Assembly: GCA_028710525.1 (NCBI GenBank)
Contig: JAQTTY010000002.1
Span: forward strand, 1 to 64,000
Direction of reading: 5' to 3'
Source: Gallionella sp.
Lineage (GTDB): Bacteria; Pseudomonadota; Gammaproteobacteria; Burkholderiales; Gallionellaceae
Length of the DNA stretch: 64,000 nucleotides
The notes under the pieces are model-generated. The model did not search any database, had not been told where the DNA came from, and saw only the letters and a program-made list of their open reading frames with translations. A program made the translations under genes and the position numbers. Positions 50,230 through 59,352 of this stretch are shown one piece after another; position 1 is the first letter of the stretch, and every line of letters begins with the position of its first letter.

Positions 50230-50769
50230 CTAAGGAGTAGGGGGAGAAAGTTCGTCCTCAAGCAGGGTGAATTTGCCTGACTTCCGTTCCGCAAAATAGT
50301 GTTGCAGGCTGAAACGTACCGGACGGAATGCCAGCTCTTGCCAAGGGATCTCTGCTTCGCTAAATAGTCGGACTTCCAGACTCTCCACGCCGGGAGAAAA
50401 ATCCAGATCCAACAAGCGGGCGCGGAAGAACAAATGAACTTGGTTGATATAGGGCAGGCTGTGCATGGAATACAACTCGTCTAGCGCTACACGTGCGTTG
50501 GCTTCTTCTAAAGTCTCACGTATCGCGGCTTGGCCGGCGCTCTCGCCGTTCTCCATAAAGCCGCCGGGCAATGTCCACAAGCCATAACGCGGTTCGATGG
50601 CGCGCTTGCACAACAGTATCTTGTCTTCCCAGACCGGTATGGAGCCGACTACCAGCTTGGGGTTCTCGTAATGGATGGTGTCACATTGAGTGCAGACATG
50701 GCGTGGCCGACTATCCTCAGATGGGATGCGTAGTTCGACGGTCGCGCCGCAGGCACTGCAGAATTTCAT
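50230..50769 (-). CDS. Nudix hydrolase with N-terminal zinc ribbon
   Basis: 179 residues. Zinc ribbon FCSACG...HVCTQCDTIHYENPK, then the Nudix box GGFMENGESAGQAAIRETLEEAN (G-x5-E-x7-RE-x2-EE). The type is close to NADH/ADP-ribose-like pyrophosphatases; substrate not assignable. Start at ATG 50769, overlapping the bamD stop (ATGA). Confidence 0.9.
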   Translation of the reverse strand: MKFCSACGATVELRIPSEDSRPRHVCTQCDTIHYENPKLVVGSIPVWEDKILLCKRAIEPRYGLWTLPGGFMENGESAGQAAIRETLEEANARVALDELYSMHSLPYINQVHLFFRARLLDLDFSPGVESLEVRLFSEAEIPWQELAFRPVRFSLQHYFAERKSGKFTLLEDELSPPTP

Positions 50770-51557
50770 TTCCAGAATTGCCACCAAGATTTTTGATCGC
50801 GGGCGATGGCCTGGGCGGTGGCGGCTTCCGAGCCACCGTTCAAATTAAGCACGCGCTGGGTGTCGTCACGCAGCGTCTGCATGCCCATCGCATCGTAGGC
50901 GCGCACCATCACCAGCAGGGCGGAACGGGTACTGGTGCTGTTGGGGTAGTTTTTGAGTACTTCTTGGGCGCGTCCGACCGCGGCGATATTGGCGCCACGG
51001 CGTAAGTAATAGCTGGCGACATGTAAGTCATGGCGAGCCAACTGGTTGACCAAATATTGCATGCGCAGCGTCGCATCTGGCACGTATTGACTGTTTGGGT
51101 AGCGGGTGATCAGCTCTTTGAATGCCGCGTAGGAGTCTTGCGCCATCTGCGGGTCACGGTCACTGGCCTCTTCGCCGCCGATGTCGTTGAGTATGCCTTT
51201 GTCAGCCGAGAAGTTGGCCAGGCCCTTCAGATAGTAGGCGTAGTCGACATGTTCGTTATTGGGGAATTGCTTGATGAAACGATCCACTGCAGAGATGGCT
51301 GGATCGGGCTCGCTTTTCTTGAAATAAGCATAGGCCATCTCTAGCATGGCTTGCTGGGCATAGCGGCCATAGGGGTAGCGCGACTGCAACTTCTCGTAGT
51401 TTTTGATGGCGCTATCGTATGACTTGTCATCAAGATAAGTCTTGGCGGTGGTGTACAACGCTTCTGCCGAGACGTTCTTGTCGTTTTCACCTTCTTTGGG
51501 GGTGGAACTGCAAGCGACTAACGTAAGCAACAGGAATACAGCTAAACTATGGCGCAT
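50766..51557 (-). CDS. bamD: Outer membrane assembly lipoprotein BamD
   Basis: 263 residues. Lipobox LVAC; five TPR-like repeats (YTTAKTYLDDKSYDSAIKNYEKLQSRYP, FIKQFPNNEHVDYAYYLKGLANF, FKELITRYPNSQYVPDA). Essential BAM component. The start ATG (51557) overlaps the ATG of rluD on the other strand in the sequence CATG, so both genes must use promoters within each other's coding sequence. An upstream in-frame start at 51584 would increase that overlap. Confidence 0.95.
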   Translation of the reverse strand: MRHSLAVFLLLTLVACSSTPKEGENDKNVSAEALYTTAKTYLDDKSYDSAIKNYEKLQSRYPYGRYAQQAMLEMAYAYFKKSEPDPAISAVDRFIKQFPNNEHVDYAYYLKGLANFSADKGILNDIGGEEASDRDPQMAQDSYAAFKELITRYPNSQYVPDATLRMQYLVNQLARHDLHVASYYLRRGANIAAVGRAQEVLKNYPNSTSTRSALLVMVRAYDAMGMQTLRDDTQRVLNLNGGSEAATAQAIARDQKSWWQFWK

Positions 51558-52644
51558 GACTAATCCAGAAAAAAATTTGCGCAATTATAGCGCAATCCCG
51601 CACGCATCTTCCTCAGAGGATACCTTAGACCCACAGCTAGACATCGATGAATCGACTGCTTCGGCAGCCGATACGGACGTTGGCGAGCAGCTTTTGACCG
51701 TACCAGATGAATATGCTGGGCTGCGACTAGATCAAGCGTTGGTGAAATTTTACCCAGAATATTCACGCAGCCGTTTGCAGGACTGGATAGTTCAGAAGTT
51801 GGTCACGGTGAATGGCGAGTCTGCCATCGCCAAGAGCAAGATGTGGGGCGGAGAGACGATACGCGTACTACCGCAATCTCATCCTACCGAACAGCCATAT
51901 GTCGCAGAGGACATCGCCCTAGATGTGGTCTTTGAAGACGACGAGTTGATAGTCATCAACAAGCCGGTCGGTCTGGTGGTCCATCCGGGCAATGGCAATT
52001 GGGAAGGGACTTTACTCAATGCTTTGCTGCACTATGCGCCACAACTCTCCCAAGTGCCCCGTGCCGGCATCGTGCACCGTCTGGATAAAGACACTAGCGG
52101 TCTGATGGTGGTGGCTAAGACGCTGATCGCGCAGACCGCGCTGGTGCGTCAATTACAGGATCGCAGTGTCAAACGCGAGTATCTGGCCTTGGTATGGGGT
52201 GAGCTGCCACGTGGTGGTACGGTGGATGCGGCAATAGACCGGCACCCTAGTAACCGCGTCAAGATGGCGGTAGTGGAGGGTGGTAAACCTGCCGTCACCC
52301 ATTACGACATCGAGCGCTCTTATCCCAGTTGCACTTTGGTGCGCTGCCGTTTGGAGACAGGCCGTACACATCAGATTCGCGTGCATATGGCATATCTCAA
52401 ACATCCACTTATCGGGGATTCTGTGTATATCCAAGGCGGTCAGAAGTGCGTGCCTTATCTGCGTACCCTGCTCAACGGCTTTCCGCGTCAGGCATTGCAT
52501 GCCACGCGCTTGGCGCTGGAACATCCTAGTACTGGTGAGTTAATGGAATGGCATGTACCCATGCCCGAGGATATGCAACAGTTGTTGCGTGAATTGCAGG
52601 CAGAAGTGAAAGAAGCAGCATTACGTGAGAAGAACAAAGGCTAG
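51556..52644 (+). CDS. rluD: 23S rRNA pseudouridine synthase RluD
   Basis: 362 residues; makes pseudouridines 1911, 1915 and 1917 of helix 69. S4 RNA-binding domain (YAGLRLDQALVKFYPEYSRSRLQDWI), catalytic HRLDKDTSGLMVVAKT with the Asp, and GRTHQIRVHMAYLKHPLIGD. A 50-residue acidic leader precedes the S4 domain, starting MTNPEKNLRNY. Divergent from bamD with overlapping start codons; pgeF follows 40 bp downstream. Confidence 0.95.
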   Translation: MTNPEKNLRNYSAIPHASSSEDTLDPQLDIDESTASAADTDVGEQLLTVPDEYAGLRLDQALVKFYPEYSRSRLQDWIVQKLVTVNGESAIAKSKMWGGETIRVLPQSHPTEQPYVAEDIALDVVFEDDELIVINKPVGLVVHPGNGNWEGTLLNALLHYAPQLSQVPRAGIVHRLDKDTSGLMVVAKTLIAQTALVRQLQDRSVKREYLALVWGELPRGGTVDAAIDRHPSNRVKMAVVEGGKPAVTHYDIERSYPSCTLVRCRLETGRTHQIRVHMAYLKHPLIGDSVYIQGGQKCVPYLRTLLNGFPRQALHATRLALEHPSTGELMEWHVPMPEDMQQLLRELQAEVKEAALREKNKG

Positions 52645-52684
52645 GACCGATGTTACTCATGAAAGTATTTTGTAGAAAGCCACT

Positions 52685-53425
52685 ATGAATCTCGTCGAAC
52701 ACTGCATCTTCCCCGATTGGCCGGCCCCTTTGAATGTCCGAGCGTTGCAGACCACACGAGCTGGCGGTGGCAGTAGCACCCCGTATAAAAGTCTGAATCT
52801 GGGCATGCATGTGGGCGATGTACCCTTGATGGTGGCGCGCAATCGTATGCTGTTGAATCTATTGTTGCCTAGCGAGCCAGTGTGGTTGGAACAGGTGCAC
52901 GGCAAAACCGTAGTACAGGCCGAGGCGGCAAACTGTCGTGCCGAGGCCGATGCCTGCGTGACCCGGCGTAAGGCGGCTGTGTGTGCGGTGATGACAGCGG
53001 ATTGTCTACCTATCTTATTTTGTGATCAGCAAGGCACTGTTGTAGCAGCTGCACATGTGGGTTGGAAGGGTTTGGCCGCAGGCGTCATAGAGGCCGCCGT
53101 GGCCGCTATGCGCGTCCCCGGCGAGCATATCTTGGCTTGGCTAGGCCCCGCCATCAGTCAGGCTGCATTCGAAGTGGGTGCTGACGTGCGCGAACTGTTC
53201 GTCTCTGAAAATGCAGCCAGTGGCGCAGCATTTCTGCCGCATCCCGATAACGACGAGAAGTACTACGCCGACTTGTATGCCTTGGCGCGTATGCGTCTGC
53301 AAGGATTGGGGGTGACCCAAGTCTATGGTGGGGATCGTTGCACCTACCGTGAGAGCGACACTTTCTTCTCCTATAGACGCGACGGGGTGACAGGGCGGAT
53401 GGCTACCTTTATCTGGATGGAATAG
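52685..53425 (+). CDS. pgeF: PgeF/YfiH family (LACC1-like) purine nucleoside phosphorylase/peptidoglycan editing factor
   Basis: 246 residues. Motifs WLEQVHGKTVV, VMTADCLPILF, VAAAHVGWKGLAAGV and GGDRCTYRESDTFFSYRRDG carry the Cys/His zinc site of the family, once called polyphenol oxidase and now known for purine nucleoside phosphorylase/adenosine deaminase activity and for correcting misincorporated Ser in peptidoglycan. Same strand and close to rluD, the usual order rluD-pgeF. Confidence 0.93.
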   Translation: MNLVEHCIFPDWPAPLNVRALQTTRAGGGSSTPYKSLNLGMHVGDVPLMVARNRMLLNLLLPSEPVWLEQVHGKTVVQAEAANCRAEADACVTRRKAAVCAVMTADCLPILFCDQQGTVVAAAHVGWKGLAAGVIEAAVAAMRVPGEHILAWLGPAISQAAFEVGADVRELFVSENAASGAAFLPHPDNDEKYYADLYALARMRLQGLGVTQVYGGDRCTYRESDTFFSYRRDGVTGRMATFIWME

Positions 53426-53526
53426 GGCCAGAATAGTCTCTAAGATTCTCGCAATCTGGGCTTTGGCGGGATTTTCGCTTGAAAGCAGTTGATTATCCGC
53501 AACGTCGCATCTAGCGCGGCTGGCTT

Positions 53527-53535
53527 TGCTATAAT
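53527..53535 (+). promoter_or_regulatory. Extended -10 promoter (TGC-TATAAT) of the ZIP transporter gene
   Basis: A consensus TATAAT with TG one base upstream lies 30 bp before the ZIP start; no clear -35. This fits an extended -10 promoter. Confidence 0.55.
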
Positions 53536-53564
53536 CCGCGCCCCTGATTTATCTGTATCTTCCC

Positions 53565-54332
53565 ATGAGTGTTTTGTTGTGGATCGTCGCGGCGAGTTTC
53601 GTCGGTGGTGCGTTGAGCGTGCTGTGTGCTGCTTTGTTTGCACTGAATGCGCGCGCCCATTGGGTGAATGGTCTGGTGAGCTACGCCATCGGCGCGCTGT
53701 TAGGCGCGGTATTCCTAGATATCCTGCCTGAGGCGATGAAGCTGAGTGGTAACTTCGCCGCAGTCAGCGGCACGATACTGGTCGGCATCCTGTTGTTCTT
53801 CACCTTAGAGAAGTTGCTTATCTGGCGTCACTGCCATCATGACCATTGCGAGGCACACGAGCCACACGAGCACAACTCGCATGGCCGCAGCGGCAGCATG
53901 ATCATGATAGGCGACACCTTCCATAACTTCGTCGATGGCGTGATCATCGCGGCAGCTTTCCTGACCGACATCCATCTGGGTATCGTCACCGCGCTAGCCA
54001 TCATCGCCCACGAGATACCACAGGAAGTCGGCGACTTTATGATTCTGCTGCATTCCGGTTACACCAAGACACATGCATTGATGCTCAATCTTGTTTCCAG
54101 CATGGCGACTTTATTGGGCGGCGTGTTGGCCTACTACGCGTTGCAGTCAGTGCAAAATGCTGTACCCACTTTATTGTCTTTAGCCGCCGCCAGCATGATC
54201 TATGTAGCGGTCGCCGACCTAATACCCGGTTTGCACAAACGCACCCAATTACGCGACACGGTAGAACAGGTAGTTCTGATCGCGCTGGGTGTGTCCTCGA
54301 TATTCTTCGTCAACCTCGCAGTTGGCGCGTAA
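53565..54332 (+). CDS. ZIP family divalent metal transporter
   Basis: 255 residues, about eight transmembrane helices. ZIP signatures HNFVDGVIIAAAF (TM4) and AHEIPQEVGDFMIL (TM5) with metal-binding His/Glu/Asp, plus a His-rich cytoplasmic loop (CHHDHCEAHEPHEH) between TM3 and TM4. It imports Zn, Fe or Mn; the exact metal is not clear. Has its own extended -10 promoter. rimO follows 15 bp after its stop. Confidence 0.9.
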   Translation: MSVLLWIVAASFVGGALSVLCAALFALNARAHWVNGLVSYAIGALLGAVFLDILPEAMKLSGNFAAVSGTILVGILLFFTLEKLLIWRHCHHDHCEAHEPHEHNSHGRSGSMIMIGDTFHNFVDGVIIAAAFLTDIHLGIVTALAIIAHEIPQEVGDFMILLHSGYTKTHALMLNLVSSMATLLGGVLAYYALQSVQNAVPTLLSLAAASMIYVAVADLIPGLHKRTQLRDTVEQVVLIALGVSSIFFVNLAVGA

Positions 54333-54347
54333 CGCAGAAAGTAGCTT

Positions 54348-55670
54348 ATGAACGCACCGCAAAAAATTCCACAAGTCGGCTTCATCTCACTGGGTTGTCC
54401 CAAGGCAACGGTAGACTCAGAGCACATCCTCACTCGCTTGCGTGCCGAGGGTTATCTCATCTCGAACAGCTATCAGGACTCCGACATCGTAGTGGTGAAC
54501 ACCTGCGGTTTTATCGATAGCGCGGTGGCCGAATCGTTGGATGCGATAGGTGAAGCCTTGGCCGAGAACGGCAAGGTCATCGTCACCGGCTGTCTGGGCG
54601 CTAAAGATGGCGTGGTGCAAAACGCTCACCCCAAAGTCTTGGCCGTGACCGGCCCGCACGCCACTGACGAAGTGATGGACGCGGTGCATCTGCATCTGCC
54701 CAAGCCGCATGATCCGTATATGGATCTGGTGCCCGCACAAGGCATACGCCTCACGCCGAAACATTTTGCGTACTTAAAAATTTCCGAAGGCTGTAACCAT
54801 AGATGTACCTTCTGCATCATCCCGTCTATGCGCGGCGATCTGGTGAGCCGTCCGGTCGGGGATGTGATGCAAGAGGCACAGAATCTGGTTAAGTCCGGTG
54901 TGAAGGAATTGCTGGTCATCTCGCAAGACACCAGCGCTTATGGTGTGGATATCAAATACCGCACTGGCTTCTGGGACGGCCGTCCGCTCAAGACACGTAT
55001 GACCGAATTGGCCGTGGCGCTAGGTGAATTAGGTGTGTGGGTGCGTCTGCACTATGTTTACCCCTATCCCCATGTGGACGAAGTCATTCCACTGATGGCG
55101 CAAGGCAAGATCCTACCTTATCTGGATATCCCATTTCAGCATGCTAACCAGCGCATCCTCAAGCTGATGAAGCGTCCGGGTAATAGCGATGGTGTGTTGG
55201 AGCGTATCAAGCGCTGGCGCGAGATCTGTCCCGAGTTGACGCTGCGCAGCACTTTCATCGTCGGCTTCCCCGGCGAAACCGAAGCAGAGTTTGAAGAATT
55301 ATTGGACTTTCTTAGGGAAGCTCAGCTGGACCGCGTCGGTGCATTCAAATATTCACCAGTAGATGGCGCGGTGGCGAACGACTTGCCTGACCATGTACCG
55401 CCCGAAGTGCAGGAAGACCGTCTGGCGCGTTTGATGATGTTGCAGGAAGAGATCAGCGCGGCACGTTTGCAAGCCAAGATAGGCAAGACCATGCAAGTGT
55501 TGGTCGATGAAGTGGACGACGAAGGCGCGGTGGCGCGTAGTACCGCAGATGCACCCGAGATCGATGGTTCGGTGTTTATCGAGAACGCAGCACATCTGAA
55601 GGTCGGTGAGATGGTGCAGGTCAGAATCATCGATAGTGATGAACACGATATGTGGGCAGAACTGGTCTGA
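54348..55670 (+). CDS. rimO: Ribosomal protein S12 methylthiotransferase RimO
   Basis: 440 residues; radical SAM enzyme that methylthiolates Asp88 of ribosomal protein S12. UPF0004 domain with [14 protein letters not shown] and VVNTCGF and VTGCLG cysteines (auxiliary cluster), radical [11 protein letters not shown] after KISEG, and C-terminal TRAM domain. Full length. Close to the ZIP gene, so perhaps cotranscribed. Confidence 0.97.
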   Translation: MNAPQKIPQVGFISLGCPKATVDSEHILTRLRAEGYLISNSYQDSDIVVVNTCGFIDSAVAESLDAIGEALAENGKVIVTGCLGAKDGVVQNAHPKVLAVTGPHATDEVMDAVHLHLPKPHDPYMDLVPAQGIRLTPKHFAYLKISEGCNHRCTFCIIPSMRGDLVSRPVGDVMQEAQNLVKSGVKELLVISQDTSAYGVDIKYRTGFWDGRPLKTRMTELAVALGELGVWVRLHYVYPYPHVDEVIPLMAQGKILPYLDIPFQHANQRILKLMKRPGNSDGVLERIKRWREICPELTLRSTFIVGFPGETEAEFEELLDFLREAQLDRVGAFKYSPVDGAVANDLPDHVPPEVQEDRLARLMMLQEEISAARLQAKIGKTMQVLVDEVDDEGAVARSTADAPEIDGSVFIENAAHLKVGEMVQVRIIDSDEHDMWAELV

Positions 55671-55681
55671 CCTTAACGGCG

Positions 55682-56362
55682 ATGACAGCTCCCTACGTCA
55701 TTGCGCTCTCGCTCGCGGCTATTGCCATAGTTGCCTTATGGCGGCGTCACCTCAAACTCAAGCGTGAGGCGTATATCCGCCGCTATGCTTTCCCGCGTGG
55801 CTTGTACGAGAAAGTCATCCAGCGTCATCCTCAGCTCAACCACAAGGACCTGGCACTAGTGTCGCAGGGGCTGCGCCAGTTCTTTTTGGCGTATCTCAAG
55901 AGCGGTCACCAGTTCGTCTCTATGCCTTCGCAAATCGCAGACGATCTGTGGCACGAGTTCATCCTGTACACCAAACATTATCAAGATTTCTGTCAGCAGG
56001 CCTTTGGTCGTTTCCTGCATCACACACCTGCCGTGGTATTGCGTAATGGCAGCAAGAGCAACGCAGGTCTGCGGCGTTGTTGGCGTTATGCGTGTATGGA
56101 AGAAAACATCGCACCGCGTAATCCGTCACGTCTGCCATTGCTGTTCGCATTGGATGCCAAATTCAATATCCCGAATGGCTTTCGCTATATGCCGGACTGC
56201 GGCGGCGTGCGTCGACAGGGTGAGCAGTCCGGTAGCAGTGGAACGGTATATTGCGGGGGAGATTTCTCGGATGGCTCTATAGACGGTAGCACAGACGGTT
56301 TGGATGATGCTGGCAGTGACGGCGGAGGAGATGGCGGTGGTTGCGGAGGTGGGGGAGACTGA
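55682..56362 (+). CDS. Membrane-anchored glycine-rich-domain protein
   Basis: 226 residues. N-terminal TM helix (about 5-22), then a domain with DDLWHEFILYTKHYQDFCQQAFGRFLHHTP, which resembles the GRDP-like (PF07173) domain where W-H-x-F-I motifs are conserved; cysteine-containing middle (WRYACMEEN, MPDCGGV); the tail after 200 is Gly/Asp/Ser-rich ending CGGGGD. Start ATG 55682, just after the rimO stop. Function unknown. Confidence 0.75.
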   Translation: MTAPYVIALSLAAIAIVALWRRHLKLKREAYIRRYAFPRGLYEKVIQRHPQLNHKDLALVSQGLRQFFLAYLKSGHQFVSMPSQIADDLWHEFILYTKHYQDFCQQAFGRFLHHTPAVVLRNGSKSNAGLRRCWRYACMEENIAPRNPSRLPLLFALDAKFNIPNGFRYMPDCGGVRRQGEQSGSSGTVYCGGDFSDGSIDGSTDGLDDAGSDGGGDGGGCGGGGD

Positions 56363-56397
56363 GGTTGCTGTGTTAACAGGTGAGTATTTGCCTAACG

Positions 56398-57306
56398 TTA
56401 GCCGAAGTGGTGAGTACTATACTCGTTGAGAATCTTGATCACTTCTTCGTGTTTGTTGGCGGCAGCCAAGGTCATCGCGGTATTGCCGTCTGGATAGGCG
56501 ATGGAGCGGTTAGCACCTTTTTCTAGCAACATCTTTACGATTTCGGCATGGCCGTTGGCAGATGCCTTATGCAATGCGGTCCAGCCATCGGTAGTGACTT
56601 CGTCCACATAAGCCTGATTGTCCAGTAGTTTCTTCACCGCCTTGGTGTGGCCACGCGTAGCCGCTTGCATTAGAGGTGTCCAACCGAAATGGCTGCGCGC
56701 ATTGACCTCCGCGCCTTTTTGTATGAGCAGTTCTACTACTGATGTAAAGCCGTTGAATGCCGCCCAATGCAAAGGGGTGTAGCCGTTACGATCCTCTATT
56801 TGTATCTGCGCACCGCACCGTATCAAAAAGAACGCCATCTCCTCGTTGCCGTTGAAAGAGGAGATCATCAGTGGTGTCCACTCGCGCTCATCCCGCGAAT
56901 CGACCTTGATGCCGCAGGAAAGGAATACGCCCACCGCACGTGAGCTGCCTTTCTCGACCGCATCCATAAAGCTTAGTTGTGAGTAGTTGAATCCCAGTTG
57001 TTCGAGCTCAGCACGCTTCTCTTCGGGTATATCGTCCCATGGATTCTCGTGGTAATCGGCATCCTGATGTTTGTTGTGGTAAGCCGTCTGCAGATTCATG
57101 ATGTCTTGGGCGACATCTTCTGGGAAGCCCTGTCTGGAACCGTTACGTGTGTCCACCATCAACTCGAAGAAGTAGCCTTCTATCCTAGGTGAGTTCCACA
57201 TCAAGACTAGATTCTCTAAGATGCGCGCGTATTGCTGCTCTAGCGCATGCGGGTATTTACTTGCGTCGCCGTCCAATAATGTTAGGACCTTTTCGTCCAT
57301 TTCCAT
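56398..57306 (-). CDS. Ankyrin-repeat protein with N-terminal domain shared with the GspE-like ATPase
   Basis: 302 residues, cytoplasmic. Residues about 105-295 are six ankyrin repeats (EWTPLMISSFNGNEEMAFFLIRCG, NGYTPLHWAAFNGFTSVVELLIQKGAEVN, DGWTALHKASANGHAEIVKMLLEKGA). Residues 17-75 (YPHALEQQYARILENLVLMW... SRQGFPEDVAQDIMNLQ) align well by eye with residues 19-80 of the GspE-like ATPase at 27168-29483. Start 57306 or 57300. Perhaps an adaptor that meets the same partner as that ATPase. Confidence 0.85.
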   Translation of the reverse strand: MEMDEKVLTLLDGDASKYPHALEQQYARILENLVLMWNSPRIEGYFFELMVDTRNGSRQGFPEDVAQDIMNLQTAYHNKHQDADYHENPWDDIPEEKRAELEQLGFNYSQLSFMDAVEKGSSRAVGVFLSCGIKVDSRDEREWTPLMISSFNGNEEMAFFLIRCGAQIQIEDRNGYTPLHWAAFNGFTSVVELLIQKGAEVNARSHFGWTPLMQAATRGHTKAVKKLLDNQAYVDEVTTDGWTALHKASANGHAEIVKMLLEKGANRSIAYPDGNTAMTLAAANKHEEVIKILNEYSTHHFG

Positions 57307-57513
57307 CCCCTTGTTGTTTGCTCAGCGTTGTTGAGCATCCTACTCCTGATAGGCGTTTTTCAGTATTACCTTTGTTGCAGATACTAGCAGCACTTATCTA
57401 AATATTGAACTTATCGCGCTAACTTATTTAGTCTATTGGGATTTTATACCAGAAACGATGAAACAGAATGGCTATGTTAGGATGCCGCGAAAAATTTTGA
57501 GGTAGAGGCCATC

Positions 57514-57819
57514 ATGACGCAAGAAGACACTAGGGACAAGACTGGAGAACGGATCGCCTTTGGCATCATGGCGCTGTTCTTCTGTGGTTTCGGTTGGTTG
57601 AATTTACTACAGGGTGGCATCTCGCTCAAATCCAAGCAGGGACATGTCGGATTCGTCGACGGGATTATGGGATTGGCTGTGGCAGGGGGTACTTTGCTGA
57701 TTGCTGCGGTGTGTTTTTTTATGCTCGCGCACAGTCTGTCTTTGAGTCGCTCAAATACGCGCTTGGGTTTGGTCTTGATACTCTTGCCGCCGCTTTTCTA
57801 TCACTATTACAACGGTTAA
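57514..57819 (+). CDS. Small inner-membrane protein
   Basis: 101 residues with three hydrophobic segments (IAFGIMALFFCGFGWLNLLQ, GLAVAGGTLLIAAVCFFMLAHSL, LGLVLILLPPLFYHYY). No family recognised. The ATG is preceded by GAGGTAGAGGCCATC. A perfect 11-bp hairpin begins at its stop codon. Confidence 0.7.
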   Translation: MTQEDTRDKTGERIAFGIMALFFCGFGWLNLLQGGISLKSKQGHVGFVDGIMGLAVAGGTLLIAAVCFFMLAHSLSLSRSNTRLGLVLILLPPLFYHYYNG

Positions 57820-57846
57820 TCAGCCGCGTTTCTGACGCGGCTGATT
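57818..57846. terminator. Strong hairpin between convergent genes
   Basis: A perfect 11-bp stem AATCAGCCGCG/CGCGGCTGATT with a 7-nt loop, overlapping the stop of the plus-strand gene and 10 bp past the stop of the minus-strand gene. No T-run, so it may work with Rho or as an RNA stabiliser. Confidence 0.55.
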
Positions 57847-57856
57847 CGGGTTGAGT

Positions 57857-58456
57857 TTAGCGGGGTGCGCTTGGTGGTGGCATGTCGCCAGGTCCCCTAT
57901 GATCTTTACGTTCTTGCTTGATACGCGCGCGCTCTTCGGGAGACAACTTCTTCCAGTGCTCGTGCATCTCTTTGCGGCGAGCAGCACGCTCTTCTTTAGG
58001 CATCGCATCCCAATGTTGTTTCATCTCGCTGCGTATGCGGGTCTTTTCTTCGGGTGACATCTGTTGCCAATGTTCGTGCATCTCTTTGCGGCGTTGGGTG
58101 CGTTGTTCAGGTGTCATGCCGTCCCATTGCTTGCGCATCTCCTCGTGATGCTGCTTGCGTTCCTCGGGTGTCATCTTGGCCATTTCGGCGCGCATCTGTT
58201 CATGCATCGCCTTGCGCTCTTCCGGAGACATCTTCTCCATCGCATCGTGCATCTCTTTATGTTTGGCGGCACGTTGCTCGGGCGTGAGTTTCTGCATCTC
58301 CTTGTGCATGGCTTCTCGTTCAGCGCTGCGCTGTTCCGGCGTCATCGTCTGCATACGTTGCATGTGTTCTTGCATGCTGACGTCGGCGGCAACCGCATTC
58401 ATGCTAAAACTGGCGACCAATCCTGCAGCGAATAAGGTCTGTATGAGTCTCTTCAT
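57857..58456 (-). CDS. Secreted coiled protein with 19-residue (T/S)PEQR repeats
   Basis: 199 residues with signal peptide MKRLIQTLFAAGLVASFSMNAVAA. The mature protein is about eight tandem 19-residue units of the form MTPEQRxxxxxEMHxxWxx, very rich in Glu, Lys, Arg, Met and His. This recalls the LTxxQ-type helical proteins (Spy/CpxP, DUF3106) but the exact period and number are unusual. Probably all-helical, perhaps a periplasmic chaperone or metal binder (Met and His in every unit). AGGAGACGAAA before ATG. Neighbour of ompR/envZ, which could regulate it. Confidence 0.75.
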   Translation of the reverse strand: MKRLIQTLFAAGLVASFSMNAVAADVSMQEHMQRMQTMTPEQRSAEREAMHKEMQKLTPEQRAAKHKEMHDAMEKMSPEERKAMHEQMRAEMAKMTPEERKQHHEEMRKQWDGMTPEQRTQRRKEMHEHWQQMSPEEKTRIRSEMKQHWDAMPKEERAARRKEMHEHWKKLSPEERARIKQERKDHRGPGDMPPPSAPR

Positions 58457-58629
58457 TTTCGTCTCCTGTGACTGTGTTAACGCGAAGTGTTGCGCTAGGT
58501 AAGGATGATAGGGCGGAAATGTAAGCCAAGTGTTTGTAGAGGTGCTGAAGTTGTAACAGCATGTTGCCAGTCTGCCGCTGCGTGACAATTCATTACATCT
58601 TAAGCAGCATGAGGAATTATCATGCAGCC

Positions 58630-59352
58630 ATGACCCTAGCCAATCGCATACTCATCATCGACGACGACGTCCGCCTGCGCGAACTGTTGTTGCGTTACTT
58701 AGACGAACAAGGTTTCTCTGCACGTGCCGTGGCCGATGGCAGCGCCATGGACAAGGCGCTAGGACTCAATCACTTTCATCTGCTGGTACTCGACCTGATG
58801 CTACCCGGTGAAGATGGTCTGGCGATCTTGCGACGCTTGCGCGGCAGGGGTGAGAACGTCCCCGTGATCTTGCTGACCGCTAAAGGTGACGAGATCGATC
58901 GCATCGTCGGCCTAGAGATGGGCGCAGACGATTATCTGTGCAAGCCCTTTAATCCGCGCGAACTGGTGGCGCGCATCCATGCAGTGTTACGCCGCAAAGG
59001 TTCGCACCCGGTGGGTGCGCCCGAGTTAGAAGAGAAGTCGCTGAGCTTCGGTGATTGCGAATTGAATCTTGCCACGCGTGTCCTGCTCAAGGACGGTGTT
59101 CCCATCTCACTCAGCACCGCCGAGTTCGCCCTGCTCAAAGCTTTGGTGACCCATCCACGCCATCCGCTGTCGCGGGACAAGCTGATGGAACTGGCACGTG
59201 GCCGCGACCATGACCCGATGGACCGAGCCATAGACGTGCAAGTGTCGCGTTTGCGCAAACTGGTCGAGCCTGATCCTGCACAACCCCGTTTCATCCAGAC
59301 CGTTTGGGGGCACGGCTATGCGTTCGTCCCCGATGGCGTAAAGACAAAATGA
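58630..59352 (+). CDS. ompR: Two-component response regulator OmpR
   Basis: 240 residues. REC with IDDDVRLRELL, phosphoacceptor in LVLDLMLPGEDG, KPF near 107; winged helix with ELNLATRVLLKDG, LSTAEFALLKAL, RAIDVQVSRLRKLVE. Start MTLANRIL (58630); the longer frame is not needed. envZ overlaps by 4 nt (ATGA). The pair controls envelope genes. Confidence 0.93.
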   Translation: MTLANRILIIDDDVRLRELLLRYLDEQGFSARAVADGSAMDKALGLNHFHLLVLDLMLPGEDGLAILRRLRGRGENVPVILLTAKGDEIDRIVGLEMGADDYLCKPFNPRELVARIHAVLRRKGSHPVGAPELEEKSLSFGDCELNLATRVLLKDGVPISLSTAEFALLKALVTHPRHPLSRDKLMELARGRDHDPMDRAIDVQVSRLRKLVEPDPAQPRFIQTVWGHGYAFVPDGVKTK

